A program made the position numbers and the translations under genes. Under the pieces are notes generated by a model that was not told where the DNA came from, did no database searches, and was given only the letters and a program-made list of their open reading frames with translations. From Niveispirillum sp. (GTDB lineage Bacteria > Pseudomonadota > Alphaproteobacteria > Azospirillales > Azospirillaceae): a stretch of DNA of 64,000 bases. Positions 28,434 through 36,450 of this stretch are shown piece after piece (positions within the stretch are counted from its first letter, which is position 1; the number at the start of each line of letters is the position of its first letter). The stretch spans positions 124,001 through 188,000 of the forward strand of contig NZ_JAGOGJ010000003.1 in the NCBI RefSeq assembly GCF_017996735.1, given 5' to 3'.

Positions 28434-31154
28434 ATGCTGGTTCCCCCCGCCCAAGGATGGTCAGATCCCCTGTCGCTGATCGCGGCGGGCGGCGATGCAT
28501 CCGGCGAAAGGCTGGATCTGATCCAGCCGCACGGATGGATGCTGGTGCTGGATCCCGGCGATCGCCGGTTGATCCAGGCCGGCGCCAATCTGCCGGCCCT
28601 GCTGGGCATGACCGTGGAGGAGGCGCTGGGCAGGACGGTGGCGGACCTGCTGGGCCCCGTGGCGGCGCGGGCCCTGGACCGTGCCATTGCGCAGGCCGGG
28701 GCCGATGCCATTGGCCCCGTGCCCCTGCGCCTGGATCGGGACGGCCAGAGGCGCCGGCTGATCGCCCATGGGCAATGGGACGATGGTGGCCTGATCCTGG
28801 AACTGGAAGAGGCGTCGCCCCTGGGGGATGCCGGCATGGTGGCCGCCGGTTTCGGAGCGGCCATCCGCCGGTACCGGCATATCGGGACCGTGGCGGACCT
28901 GGCGCCGGCCGTCGCGCAGGATCTGCGCCGTCTTACCGGTTATGACCGTGCGCTGTTCGTGCGCATGCCGGAAGGCGGGCAGGCCGAAATAGTGTCCGTC
29001 GCGGCGGCGCCGGGCAGCGGGGAACTGCCGGCCGTCGGCTTCGTCCCGCTGCGGCCGTTGGAAACCACGCTGCTGGAACTGAACCGCGCCCGGCTGGTGC
29101 ATGACATGGGGGCGGAACCGGTGGCGCTGCTGCCGGCGGTCAATCCCTTGACATCGGCGCCCCTGGACCTCAGCCGCGTCAGCCTGCGCCATCCCACCAG
29201 CCTGTTCCAGGGCCATGGGCATCGGCGGCAGGTGCGGGGCGTGCTGGCGGTCACCCTGCTGGTCGGGGGCCGCATGTGGGGATATCTCTGGTGCGAAAGC
29301 GTCGCCCCCCATGCGGTGAGCCCCTCCGTGCGCGCCCTGTGCGAGGCGCTGGGCGAGATCGTGGCGGCACAGATCGCGACGCTGGAGGAACGGGCCAGCA
29401 TCGCCGCGCGCACGGCGGCGGCCCGTGGCCTGACCCGCCTGTCGCGGCTGCTGCGCCAGGGCGTGCAACTGACCGACGGGTTGATGGCGGCGCAGCCGGT
29501 GATCCGCGAGCTTCTGCCCCACGCTTCCATGATCGCGGGGATCGAGGGCAGCCATTGGGCCAGCCATGATCTGGCGCCCCTGTCACACTGGCTGGAAGCG
29601 CTGGGCGCGCCGGGTGCGGCGCGGCGCGAGGGCATCGCCTGGCGGCAGGGGGTGCTGGGCATCGATGTGCCGGACGGGCATGTCGTCCTGCTGCGGGACG
29701 GGCAGGCCGGGTGGAGCCATATCGAACTGGAACTGGCCCAGGAACTGCACCATCTGCTGGCCGAGCGCCAGGCGGAGATCTATCGCCGCCGCACAGAGCA
29801 GCAACTGCATGTCATGGCCAATTTCGACAGGGTCACGGGTCTGCCCAACCGCGCCCATATCCTGCAGGCCCTGCAGCAGGCGCTGGGCGTGGAGACGGAG
29901 ACGGCCGTCACCGTGATCGGCCTGGACCGGTTCCGCGCCCTGAAGGCGACGCTGGGCGAGGCGGATTCCGACGCGCTGCTGGCCGCTGTCGGAAAGCGGC
30001 TGCGGGATTGTGTGCCGGCGGGGGACCTTCTGGGCCGCATCGATACCGGTGAATTCGCCGTCCTGTCCTTCGATGGCGACGCGGCCGACCGTGCCGAGCG
30101 CATCGCCCACACGGTTCGCGACGCGCTGCGGGCCCCCCTGTCGGTGGCGGGGCGGGAGATGTTTGTGACGGCCAGTCTGGGCGTGGTGCCGGAAGCGCAG
30201 GGGGCCAGCGATGCCACCACCCTGCTGCGCGATGCCGAGATTGCCAGCGCGGAGGCCGAAGCGGCGGGCGGCGGCGGACGGCGCGTGTTCGACGCCGCGA
30301 TGCGGGCGCGGCTGACCGAACGCCATGTCATCTATGACCGGCTGCGCCAGGCCATCTATTTCACCAACGGCGTGCGGCCGGTGTTTCAGCCGATCGTGCG
30401 GCTGGCCGACGGGGAACTGGCGGGGTTCGAGGCGCTGGCCCGCTGGACCGACCCCGACCATGGCCCCATCCCGCCCACCACCTTCGTGTCGGTGGCGGAG
30501 GAGACGGGCCTGATCGTGCCGCTGGGCAACCATATCCTGGTCCAGTCCTGCCGCCAGATCGCGAAATGGAACCGGGGGCGGGCCGGCAAGCCGCTCTATG
30601 TCTCGGTCAATCTTTCGCCCTATCAGCTTGACCCGTCGCGGCTGGATATCGTGCGCTGGGTGACGGGCGTGCTGGAGATGACGGAATGCCGGCCGGAATG
30701 GCTGCGGCTGGAGATCACCGAAAGCGGGTTGATCGGCCAGGGCGGGGAGGCGATCACCATTCTGCAGGGGTTGCGGGACCTGGGCATCGGGCTGGCCATC
30801 GATGATTTCGGCACGGGCTATTCGTCCCTGGCCTACCTCCAGAACCTGCCCGTCGACACGATCAAGATCGATCGCAGCTTCGTGACCGGCATGGCAAGGG
30901 ACGAGAAAGGCCTGGCCCTGGTCAGCGCCATTCTGCATATCGCCGGCATCATGGAATTCGGTGTCGTGGCCGAAGGGGTGGAGACGGAGGCGCAGGAGGC
31001 GCTGCTGCGCCAGATGGGCTGTGACCGGGCGCAGGGGTACCTGTTCGCCAAGCCGCTGGAAGCCGACATGGCCACCGCCCTGGTCCATCACGCCATCGAC
31101 CTGCATGAACAGGTGGAGGAGATCCGGAGCCTGCGCGCCGGCCGCTGGGGTTAG
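28434..31154 (+). CDS. degenerate bacteriophytochrome-like GGDEF/EAL protein
   Basis: A 906-residue soluble protein. Residues 20-125 are a PAS_2 domain (LIQPHGWMLVLDPGDRRLIQAGANL), about 150-330 a phytochrome GAF domain (LNRARLVHDMGAEPVALLP...PLDLSRVSLRHPTS...GVLAVTLLVGGRMWGYLWC), and 340-510 a PHY-like region. GGDEF (525-660) and EAL (675-895) follow. The GGDEF signature is broken (RIDTGEFAVL), so cyclase activity is unlikely. The EAL residues look intact (FEALARW, NLSPYQL, EITESG, IDDFGTGYSSL, KIDRSF, VAEGVETEAQ), so a c-di-GMP phosphodiesterase is likely. The biliverdin cysteine and the DIP motif are absent. The start is uncertain; 28368 is an alternative. Confidence 0.9.
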   Translation: MLVPPAQGWSDPLSLIAAGGDASGERLDLIQPHGWMLVLDPGDRRLIQAGANLPALLGMTVEEALGRTVADLLGPVAARALDRAIAQAGADAIGPVPLRLDRDGQRRRLIAHGQWDDGGLILELEEASPLGDAGMVAAGFGAAIRRYRHIGTVADLAPAVAQDLRRLTGYDRALFVRMPEGGQAEIVSVAAAPGSGELPAVGFVPLRPLETTLLELNRARLVHDMGAEPVALLPAVNPLTSAPLDLSRVSLRHPTSLFQGHGHRRQVRGVLAVTLLVGGRMWGYLWCESVAPHAVSPSVRALCEALGEIVAAQIATLEERASIAARTAAARGLTRLSRLLRQGVQLTDGLMAAQPVIRELLPHASMIAGIEGSHWASHDLAPLSHWLEALGAPGAARREGIAWRQGVLGIDVPDGHVVLLRDGQAGWSHIELELAQELHHLLAERQAEIYRRRTEQQLHVMANFDRVTGLPNRAHILQALQQALGVETETAVTVIGLDRFRALKATLGEADSDALLAAVGKRLRDCVPAGDLLGRIDTGEFAVLSFDGDAADRAERIAHTVRDALRAPLSVAGREMFVTASLGVVPEAQGASDATTLLRDAEIASAEAEAAGGGGRRVFDAAMRARLTERHVIYDRLRQAIYFTNGVRPVFQPIVRLADGELAGFEALARWTDPDHGPIPPTTFVSVAEETGLIVPLGNHILVQSCRQIAKWNRGRAGKPLYVSVNLSPYQLDPSRLDIVRWVTGVLEMTECRPEWLRLEITESGLIGQGGEAITILQGLRDLGIGLAIDDFGTGYSSLAYLQNLPVDTIKIDRSFVTGMARDEKGLALVSAILHIAGIMEFGVVAEGVETEAQEALLRQMGCDRAQGYLFAKPLEADMATALVHHAIDLHEQVEEIRSLRAGRWG

Positions 31155-31237
31155 GCATCCTGTGCTGGATCAAATCAGCGCATGAGGCTCTGCCACCGGT
31201 GTGAAATTGCGGGGGTCCATGCTACATAAGGACCACC

Positions 31238-31960
31238 ATGCATCGCTTCGCCAATCCCGCCCGCTTCCTGCGCCTGGCCGCCCTGGTCCTGCCCTGGGTC
31301 TCGGTCCTGTCCGCCCTCCTGTTCGCTGCCGGCCTCTATCTGGCGCTGTTCGTCAGCCCGGAGGATTACCAGCAGGGCGATACCGTCCGGATCATGTATA
31401 TCCATGTGCCCGCCGCCTGGATGGCCATGTTCGCCTACAGCTCCATGGCGGTGGCGGCGGCCTGCGCGCTGGTCTGGCGTCATCCGCTGGCGGAGGTCTA
31501 TTCCAAGGCCGCCGCCCCGCTGGGGGCGGGCTTCACCCTGCTGTGCCTGGTCACGGGCAGCCTGTGGGGGGAGCCGATGTGGGGCACCTGGTGGGTGTGG
31601 GATGCGCGCCTGACCTCTGTCCTGATCCTGTTCTTCCTCTATCTGGGTTATATGGCGCTGGTCGATGCGTTCGATGACCCCCAGCGCGGGCACCGGGCCG
31701 GATCGATCCTGCTGCTGGTCGGTGCCATCAATGTGCCCATCATCAAATTCTCCGTCGACTGGTGGAACACGCTGCATCAGCCGGCATCCGTCCTGCGCAT
31801 GGACGGGCCGTCCATCCATGGCGACATGCTGTGGCCGCTGCTGATCCTGGCGCTGGCCTTCAAGACCTATTTCGCGGCCACGGTCATCCTGCGCATGCGG
31901 GCCGAACTGGCGGAGCGCAAGATCCAGACCCTGCGTCTGACCCAGGCCGGGGGGGTGTGA
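31238..31960 (+). CDS. ccmC: heme exporter/handling protein CcmC
   Basis: Inner-membrane protein that loads heme onto CcmE for cytochrome c maturation. The 240-residue product has six membrane segments and the tryptophan-rich periplasmic motif WGTWWVWDARLTS, with family histidines (HVPAAW and the one in NTLHQPAS). It is the first gene of a ccm cluster running to 37868; ccmA and ccmB are not in the window. Confidence 0.97.
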   Translation: MHRFANPARFLRLAALVLPWVSVLSALLFAAGLYLALFVSPEDYQQGDTVRIMYIHVPAAWMAMFAYSSMAVAAACALVWRHPLAEVYSKAAAPLGAGFTLLCLVTGSLWGEPMWGTWWVWDARLTSVLILFFLYLGYMALVDAFDDPQRGHRAGSILLLVGAINVPIIKFSVDWWNTLHQPASVLRMDGPSIHGDMLWPLLILALAFKTYFAATVILRMRAELAERKIQTLRLTQAGGV

Positions 31961-31964
31961 CAGG

Positions 31965-32162
31965 ATGGCCGACTTTTTCCACATGGGCGGATACGCCATC
32001 TATGTCTGGTCCAGCTATGGGCTGGCGCTGCTGATCCTGGTCGGTCTGCTGGCGGCCAGCCTGGGGACCTTGCGCCGCAAGGAACGGATGCTGCGCAGCC
32101 TGGAACAGACATTGCCGCGCCGCCGCCGGGCCGTGGCGGGCGACGGGGAGGGAAAACCATGA
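31965..32162 (+). CDS. ccmD: heme exporter protein CcmD
   Basis: A 65-residue single-span protein (GGYAIYVWSSYGLALLILVGLLAASLGTLRRKERML) with the typical YVWxSYG motif and a basic cytoplasmic tail. CcmD helps release holo-CcmE from the CcmABC complex. It starts 5 bp after ccmC and overlaps ccmE by 4 bp. Confidence 0.95.
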   Translation: MADFFHMGGYAIYVWSSYGLALLILVGLLAASLGTLRRKERMLRSLEQTLPRRRRAVAGDGEGKP

Positions 32163-32629
32163 TGACGCGCAAGAAGCGCCGTCTCTACATGCTGCTGCTG
32201 GCCCTGGCCGGGCTGGGCACCGCCACGGCGCTGACCCTGACCGCGTTCGAGGAGAATGTGGCCTTCTTCTTCTCCCCCTCCGATCTGGTGACCAAGCCGC
32301 CGGGCGACAAGCGGGTGCGGGTCGGCGGGCTGGTGGAAGGCGGGTCGGTGGTGAAGGTGGATGATGGCGTGTCTACCCGCTTCACCATCACCGATACGGC
32401 CCATTCCGTGACCATCACCACCGACCGCCCCCTGCCGGACCTGTTCCGCGAGGGCCAGGGCGTACTGGTCGAAGGCCGCCTGGGCGCCGACGGCGTGTTC
32501 GTGGCCTCGGAAGTGCTGGCCAAGCATGATGAGAAATACATGCCCAAGGAAGTGGCCGACGCCCTGAAGGCCTCGGGCCAGTTCAAGCCGGAATTGCCGG
32601 GCAAGCCGGTCTATGAGGCGGGGAAGTAA
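32159..32629 (+). CDS. ccmE: cytochrome c maturation protein CcmE (heme chaperone)
   Basis: Periplasmic, membrane-anchored heme chaperone. In the 156-residue product a single N-terminal membrane segment (about residues 9-28) is followed by an OB-fold beta domain and the motif KHDEKYMP, in which H123 binds heme covalently and Y127 is an axial ligand. Length is normal. The next ccm gene is displaced by about 650 bp because a small two-gene module intervenes. Confidence 0.97.
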   Translation: MMTRKKRRLYMLLLALAGLGTATALTLTAFEENVAFFFSPSDLVTKPPGDKRVRVGGLVEGGSVVKVDDGVSTRFTITDTAHSVTITTDRPLPDLFREGQGVLVEGRLGADGVFVASEVLAKHDEKYMPKEVADALKASGQFKPELPGKPVYEAGK

Positions 32630-32697
32630 GGGTGGGCATCCCTTTCGTTCCCAGTTAGGCTTTATGTCGGTTGCTGACATCATCATGGTGAGCGGAC

Positions 32698-32931
32698 ATG
32701 CAACATCGGTATCGTTTGAAATCCAGCATTGATGCTGGTTCCCGTTGGGGCCGGGCGTTGGCCGACAGCATCGACGCTGCCGCTGTCGAAGGCTTGGCTG
32801 CAGGTCCGGTACCGGTCGCGCAAGTTGCCGAGATCATGCGTCGCCTGGATGCCGAATGGGACGCCGCCGACGAGTTGGACAAGCGGATGTCCGATATCGC
32901 ACGAGATTCCGCACGCACTTCATTGCGGTGA
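32698..32931 (+). CDS. possible antitoxin of a type II toxin-antitoxin pair
   Basis: A 77-residue protein beginning MQHRYRLKSSIDAGSRWGRALADSID, helical and acidic toward the end (IMRRLDAEWDAADELDKRMSDIARDSA). It shows no match I recognise to ParD, RelB or Phd. The case for an antitoxin rests on its small size, its position directly upstream of a ParE-like frame, and the 4-bp GTGA overlap with that frame. It interrupts the ccm operon in the same orientation. Confidence 0.55.
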   Translation: MQHRYRLKSSIDAGSRWGRALADSIDAAAVEGLAAGPVPVAQVAEIMRRLDAEWDAADELDKRMSDIARDSARTSLR

Positions 32932-33260
32932 GTGCTGTCAAAATGGAGCCGGCTTTACCCAGCAACCTGTACCCGCCCGCCTTAAGGGACTTGGTGCGGA
33001 TATTGCGTGAAAGCCGGCGACAGTTCGGTACGATCGTCGCCCGTCAAAGCCGTGACAGATTATATGCGCGCTGCGAAGCCATCCGGACAGGAAACGAAAA
33101 AGGGCATCTGCGTGCCGATGTCCAGCCCCGTTACCCCACACGATTTGCCAACGAGACCCCTTGGGTAATCGCTTTCGATCCGGAGACCCGGAACATATAC
33201 CGCATTGTGCATGGACACCGACATCTGTCATCGATGTTCACCCGTTCAAGATCAAAGTAG
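32928..33260 (+). CDS. RelE/ParE-like toxin
   Basis: A 110-residue frame from a GTG that overlaps the stop of the upstream gene (GTGA); an ATG at 32943 is the alternative start. The pattern PPALRDLVRILRESRRQFGTIVARQSRDRL, then AIRTGNEKGHLRADVQPRYPTRF and a closing IYRIVHGHRHLSSMF, resembles RelE/ParE-fold toxins (helical hairpin, then a beta sheet ending in the R-x-x-HGRRD-like strand). Members inhibit gyrase or cleave ribosome-bound mRNA; which applies here is unknown. Local GC looks lower than in the ccm genes on both sides. Confidence 0.65.
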   Translation: MSAVKMEPALPSNLYPPALRDLVRILRESRRQFGTIVARQSRDRLYARCEAIRTGNEKGHLRADVQPRYPTRFANETPWVIAFDPETRNIYRIVHGHRHLSSMFTRSRSK

Positions 33261-33279
33261 CGAAGCGGAAAGCCTGCCC

Positions 33280-35268
33280 ATGATCCCCGAGATCGGACAT
33301 TACGCCCTGGTTCTGGCCCTGCTGCTGGCGGTGGTGCAGTCGGTGATGCCGCTGGTCGGGGCGGCCCGGCGGGATGTGGCCTGGATGGAGACGGGGCGGA
33401 TGGCGGCGTTCGCGCAGCTTGCCGCAATCGCCATTTCCTTCGCGGCCCTGATGCAGGCGCATGTCGTCTCGGACTTCTCCGTCCTGAATGTCGTGAATAA
33501 CAGCCACAGCCTGAAGCCCATGCTGTACAAGGTGGCGGGCGTGTGGGGGAACCATGAAGGTTCCATGCTGCTCTGGGTCTTCATGCTGGCCCTGTTCGGG
33601 GCGGCGGTGGCCGGGTTCGGGCGCAACATCCCGCCGACGCTGAAGGCCCGTGTGCTGGGCGTGCAGGGGTTGATCGGTGTGGGCTTCCTGCTGTTCATCC
33701 TGCTGACCAGCAATCCGTTCGCCCGTATCCTGCCCGCCCCCCTTGATGGCAATGACCTGAATCCACTGCTGCAGGATCCCGGTCTGGCCTTCCATCCGCC
33801 CTTCCTCTACATGGGCTATGTCGGCTTCTCCGTCGCGTTCAGCTTCGCTGTCGGCGCCCTGATCGAGGGCCGGGTCGATCCGGCCTGGGGACGCTGGGTG
33901 CGGCCCTGGACCCTGCTGGCCTGGACGTCGCTGACCATGGGCATCGCCATGGGCTCCTGGTGGGCCTATTACGAGTTGGGCTGGGGCGGCTGGTGGATGT
34001 GGGACCCGGTGGAAAACGCCTCCCTGATGCCCTGGCTGGCCGGAACGGCGCTGCTGCATTCCGCCATCGTGGTGGAAAAGCGCGATGCGCTGAAGACCTG
34101 GACCATCCTGCTGGCCATCCTCACCTTCTCGCTCTCGCTGCTGGGCACGTTCCTGGTGCGGTCCGGCGTGCTGACCTCGGTCCATGCCTTTGCGGTCGAT
34201 CCGCAGCGCGGGGTGGCGGTGCTGGGTCTGCTGATCCTGGCGACGGGTGGCGGGCTGCTGCTGTTCGCGCTCCGGGCGCATGCGCTGAAGATCGGCGGGC
34301 TGTTCGCACCGCTGAGCCGGGAAGGGGCGTTGGTGCTGAACAATCTGCTGCTGTCGGTGTCGGCGGCGGTGGTGCTGATCGGGACCCTGATGCCGCTGCT
34401 GCTGGACGCGTTCGGGCACAAGATCTCGGTGGGCGCGCCCTATTACAATTTCATCACGCCGTTTCTGACCATCCCCCTGATCCTGGTCATGGCGCTGGGG
34501 CCGTTCATGCCGTGGAAGCGGGCCGACCTGCCGGGCGTGCTGTCGCGCCTGTGGGTCGTGGCGCTGCTGACCCTGGTGTCGGTGATGCTGGCCCTGTGGC
34601 TGGCCGGCGTGAAGCCGGTGATGGCGCTGGTCGGCATCGCCATGGCCGCCTGGGCCGGGTTCGGCGCGCTCTGGGAAGTGGCGGACCGGGTGAAGCTGTT
34701 CCGCGTGCCGCTGCGCGATAGCCTGAGCCGTGCCAAGGGCTTGCCGCTGGGTGCCTGGGGCACGGCGGTGGCCCATGCCGGCATGGGCATCGCCATCGCC
34801 GGCATGGTGGGCACCACCTTCTGGCTGGCCGAGGATGTGCGGGTCATGAAGCTGGGCGACAAGGCCAGCATCGCCGGCTACGAACTGGTGCTGGACCGGG
34901 TCGAGGATCTGAATATCGCCAATTACCGGACAGAGATGGGCCATTTCAGCGTCAGCCGCGACGGGGCGCCGGTCGCCCGGATGAAGGCTGAGCGTCGCTG
35001 GTACCCCGTGGCCAAGATGCAGACGACGGAAGCCGCCATCCACACCACCTTCTATTCCGACCTGTATGTGGTGCTGGGGGAGGAGAGCGGGGCCGGTGGC
35101 GGCTGGGTCGTGCGGCTCTACCACCACCCGCTGGTGCCCTGGATCTGGATCGGCTCGCTGATCATGGTGCTGGGCGGCTGTCTCAGCCTTTCCGACCGGC
35201 GTCTGCGGGTCGGTGTGCCGGCCCGCCGCACCGCACCGGTCGCCCCCGCCCTGCAACCCGCCGAGTAA
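33280..35268 (+). CDS. ccmF: cytochrome c-type biogenesis protein CcmF (heme lyase subunit)
   Basis: Large inner-membrane subunit of the CcmFHI heme ligation complex. The 662-residue product has about 14-15 membrane segments, the WWD motif GWGGWWMWDPVENASLMPWL and the early NNSHSLKPMLYKVAGVWGNHEGSMLLW, both diagnostic. The start MIPEIGHYALVLALLL at 33280 follows 19 bp after the toxin stop; an in-frame extension to 33205 lies inside the toxin gene and is rejected. Because the toxin pair has been inserted, ccmF translation no longer follows ccmE directly. Confidence 0.98.
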   Translation: MIPEIGHYALVLALLLAVVQSVMPLVGAARRDVAWMETGRMAAFAQLAAIAISFAALMQAHVVSDFSVLNVVNNSHSLKPMLYKVAGVWGNHEGSMLLWVFMLALFGAAVAGFGRNIPPTLKARVLGVQGLIGVGFLLFILLTSNPFARILPAPLDGNDLNPLLQDPGLAFHPPFLYMGYVGFSVAFSFAVGALIEGRVDPAWGRWVRPWTLLAWTSLTMGIAMGSWWAYYELGWGGWWMWDPVENASLMPWLAGTALLHSAIVVEKRDALKTWTILLAILTFSLSLLGTFLVRSGVLTSVHAFAVDPQRGVAVLGLLILATGGGLLLFALRAHALKIGGLFAPLSREGALVLNNLLLSVSAAVVLIGTLMPLLLDAFGHKISVGAPYYNFITPFLTIPLILVMALGPFMPWKRADLPGVLSRLWVVALLTLVSVMLALWLAGVKPVMALVGIAMAAWAGFGALWEVADRVKLFRVPLRDSLSRAKGLPLGAWGTAVAHAGMGIAIAGMVGTTFWLAEDVRVMKLGDKASIAGYELVLDRVEDLNIANYRTEMGHFSVSRDGAPVARMKAERRWYPVAKMQTTEAAIHTTFYSDLYVVLGEESGAGGGWVVRLYHHPLVPWIWIGSLIMVLGGCLSLSDRRLRVGVPARRTAPVAPALQPAE

Positions 35269-35281
35269 AGGGCGAGACAAG

Positions 35282-35827
35282 ATGAGCGCCGTGACCCGTC
35301 ACCGTCTGCTGCTGCTGCTGCCGCTGGCCGTGTTCCTGATCCTGGGCGGTTATTTCGCGCTGGGCCTGACCCGCGATCCGTCCAAGCTGCCCTCCATGCT
35401 GATCGACAAGCCGGCGCCCACCTTTTCCCTGCCGGGCCTGACGGAGGGGGAACCGGGTTTGTCGAACGCCGACCTGACGGGCAAGGTGCGGCTGCTGAAT
35501 GTCTTTGCAAGCTGGTGCGCGCCCTGCCGGGTGGAACATCCGCTGCTGATGCGGCTGGCGCGGGAGGAGGGGGTGACCATCCACGCCATCAATTACAAGG
35601 ACAAGCCGGAAGCGGCCAAGGCCTTCCTGGACCAGATGGGCAATCCCTTCACCGCCATCGGTGCGGACAAGGATGGCCGCGTCGCCATTGATTTCGGCGT
35701 CTATGGCGTGCCGGAAACCTATGTCATCGACAAGGATGGCCGCGTGCGTTACCGCCATGTCGGGCCGCTGATGCCGTTCGACCTGGAAGAGAAGATCCTG
35801 CCGATGATCCGGGAACTGTCCAAATGA
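35282..35827 (+). CDS. ccmG: thiol:disulfide interchange protein CcmG (DsbE)
   Basis: Periplasmic, membrane-anchored thioredoxin-fold reductase that keeps apocytochrome CxxCH cysteines reduced. The 181-residue product has an N-terminal anchor (about residues 8-28), the active site ASWCAPCRVEHP (C79, C82) and the family cis-proline segment YGVPETYVID. It starts 13 bp after ccmF. Its stop TGA overlaps the ATG that opens the ccmH frame at 35824. Confidence 0.97.
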   Translation: MSAVTRHRLLLLLPLAVFLILGGYFALGLTRDPSKLPSMLIDKPAPTFSLPGLTEGEPGLSNADLTGKVRLLNVFASWCAPCRVEHPLLMRLAREEGVTIHAINYKDKPEAAKAFLDQMGNPFTAIGADKDGRVAIDFGVYGVPETYVIDKDGRVRYRHVGPLMPFDLEEKILPMIRELSK

Positions 35828-36450
35828 GGGAGTGGCTCGGGCGGCTTTCTCTACCGTCATCCCCGCGGAAGCGGGGACCCAGCATAAGCGGCGTCAGCCG
35901 CGACATGACCCATATCGGCGCTGACCGCGCCTCACGCTGGGTCCCCGCTTTCGCGGGGATGACGGTGGTTAAGGCCGTGGCGGTGTTTACCTTCATAGCC
36001 GTCCTCTCCCTTCCCGCCCTGGCCGTCATGCCGGACGAGAAACTGTCCGATCCGGCGCTGGAGGCCCGCGCGCGGGAGATATCCAAGGAACTGCGCTGTC
36101 TGGTCTGTCAGAACCAGTCCATCGATGACAGCAATGCTGATCTGGCCCGCGACCTGCGGGTGCTGGTGCGCGAACGGCTGGTGGCGGGCGACAGCAATGA
36201 TCAGGTCCTGAACTATGTCCATGACCGCTATGGCGATTTTGTGCTGCTGCGCCCACCCGTGACGGGTTACACGGCGCTGCTCTGGGGCGGTCCGTTCGTG
36301 CTGCTGGCGCTGGCCGGGATCGGCACCGCGCTTTACATGCGTCAACGCCGGCGGGATGTGGAAACCATGCCCGCCCCCGCCCTGACGGCGGATGAGGAGG
36401 CGCGGCTGGCGGACCTGTTGAATGAAGACAAGCCGGGGGATGGGCGATGA
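35824..36450 (+). CDS. ccmH: cytochrome c-type biogenesis protein CcmH (CycL) with repeat-derived N-terminal insert
   Basis: Periplasmic thiol-redox subunit of the heme lyase. The mature domain has the motif ELRCLVCQNQSIDDSNADLARDLR with the redox pair CLVC, then one membrane anchor (LLWGGPFVLLALAGIGTALYM). From the ATG coupled to ccmG (ATGA at 35824) the frame is 208 codons. Codons 12-47 lie within or at the edge of the 108-bp repeat at 35856-35963, which is in frame and contributes SSPRKRGPS...GADRASRWVPAFAGM. A second start, ATG at 35959 in the repeat's last bases, gives 163 residues with a clean signal peptide (MTVVKAVAVFTFIAVLSLPALA). Which start is used is not decided by the sequence. 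Confidence 0.93.
   Translation: MREWLGRLSLPSSPRKRGPSISGVSRDMTHIGADRASRWVPAFAGMTVVKAVAVFTFIAVLSLPALAVMPDEKLSDPALEARAREISKELRCLVCQNQSIDDSNADLARDLRVLVRERLVAGDSNDQVLNYVHDRYGDFVLLRPPVTGYTALLWGGPFVLLALAGIGTALYMRQRRRDVETMPAPALTADEEARLADLLNEDKPGDGR
35856..35963 (+). repeat. 108-bp palindromic repeat, copy 2, inside the ccmH reading frame
   Basis: Same length and orientation as the copies at 3964 and 56398, with terminal inverted repeats of about 28 bp (GTCATCCCCGCGGAAGCGGG at the left, ...TTTCGCGGGGATGAC at the right). It has no stop in the ccmH frame and 108 is divisible by three, so it leaves the frame open. Its last bases supply a possible new ATG at 35959. Confidence 0.9.

Noticed and set aside
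33238..35280. 680-codon frame antisense to ccmF
   Set aside because: Shadow frame, extremely Gln/His/Arg-rich; ccmF itself is unambiguous.
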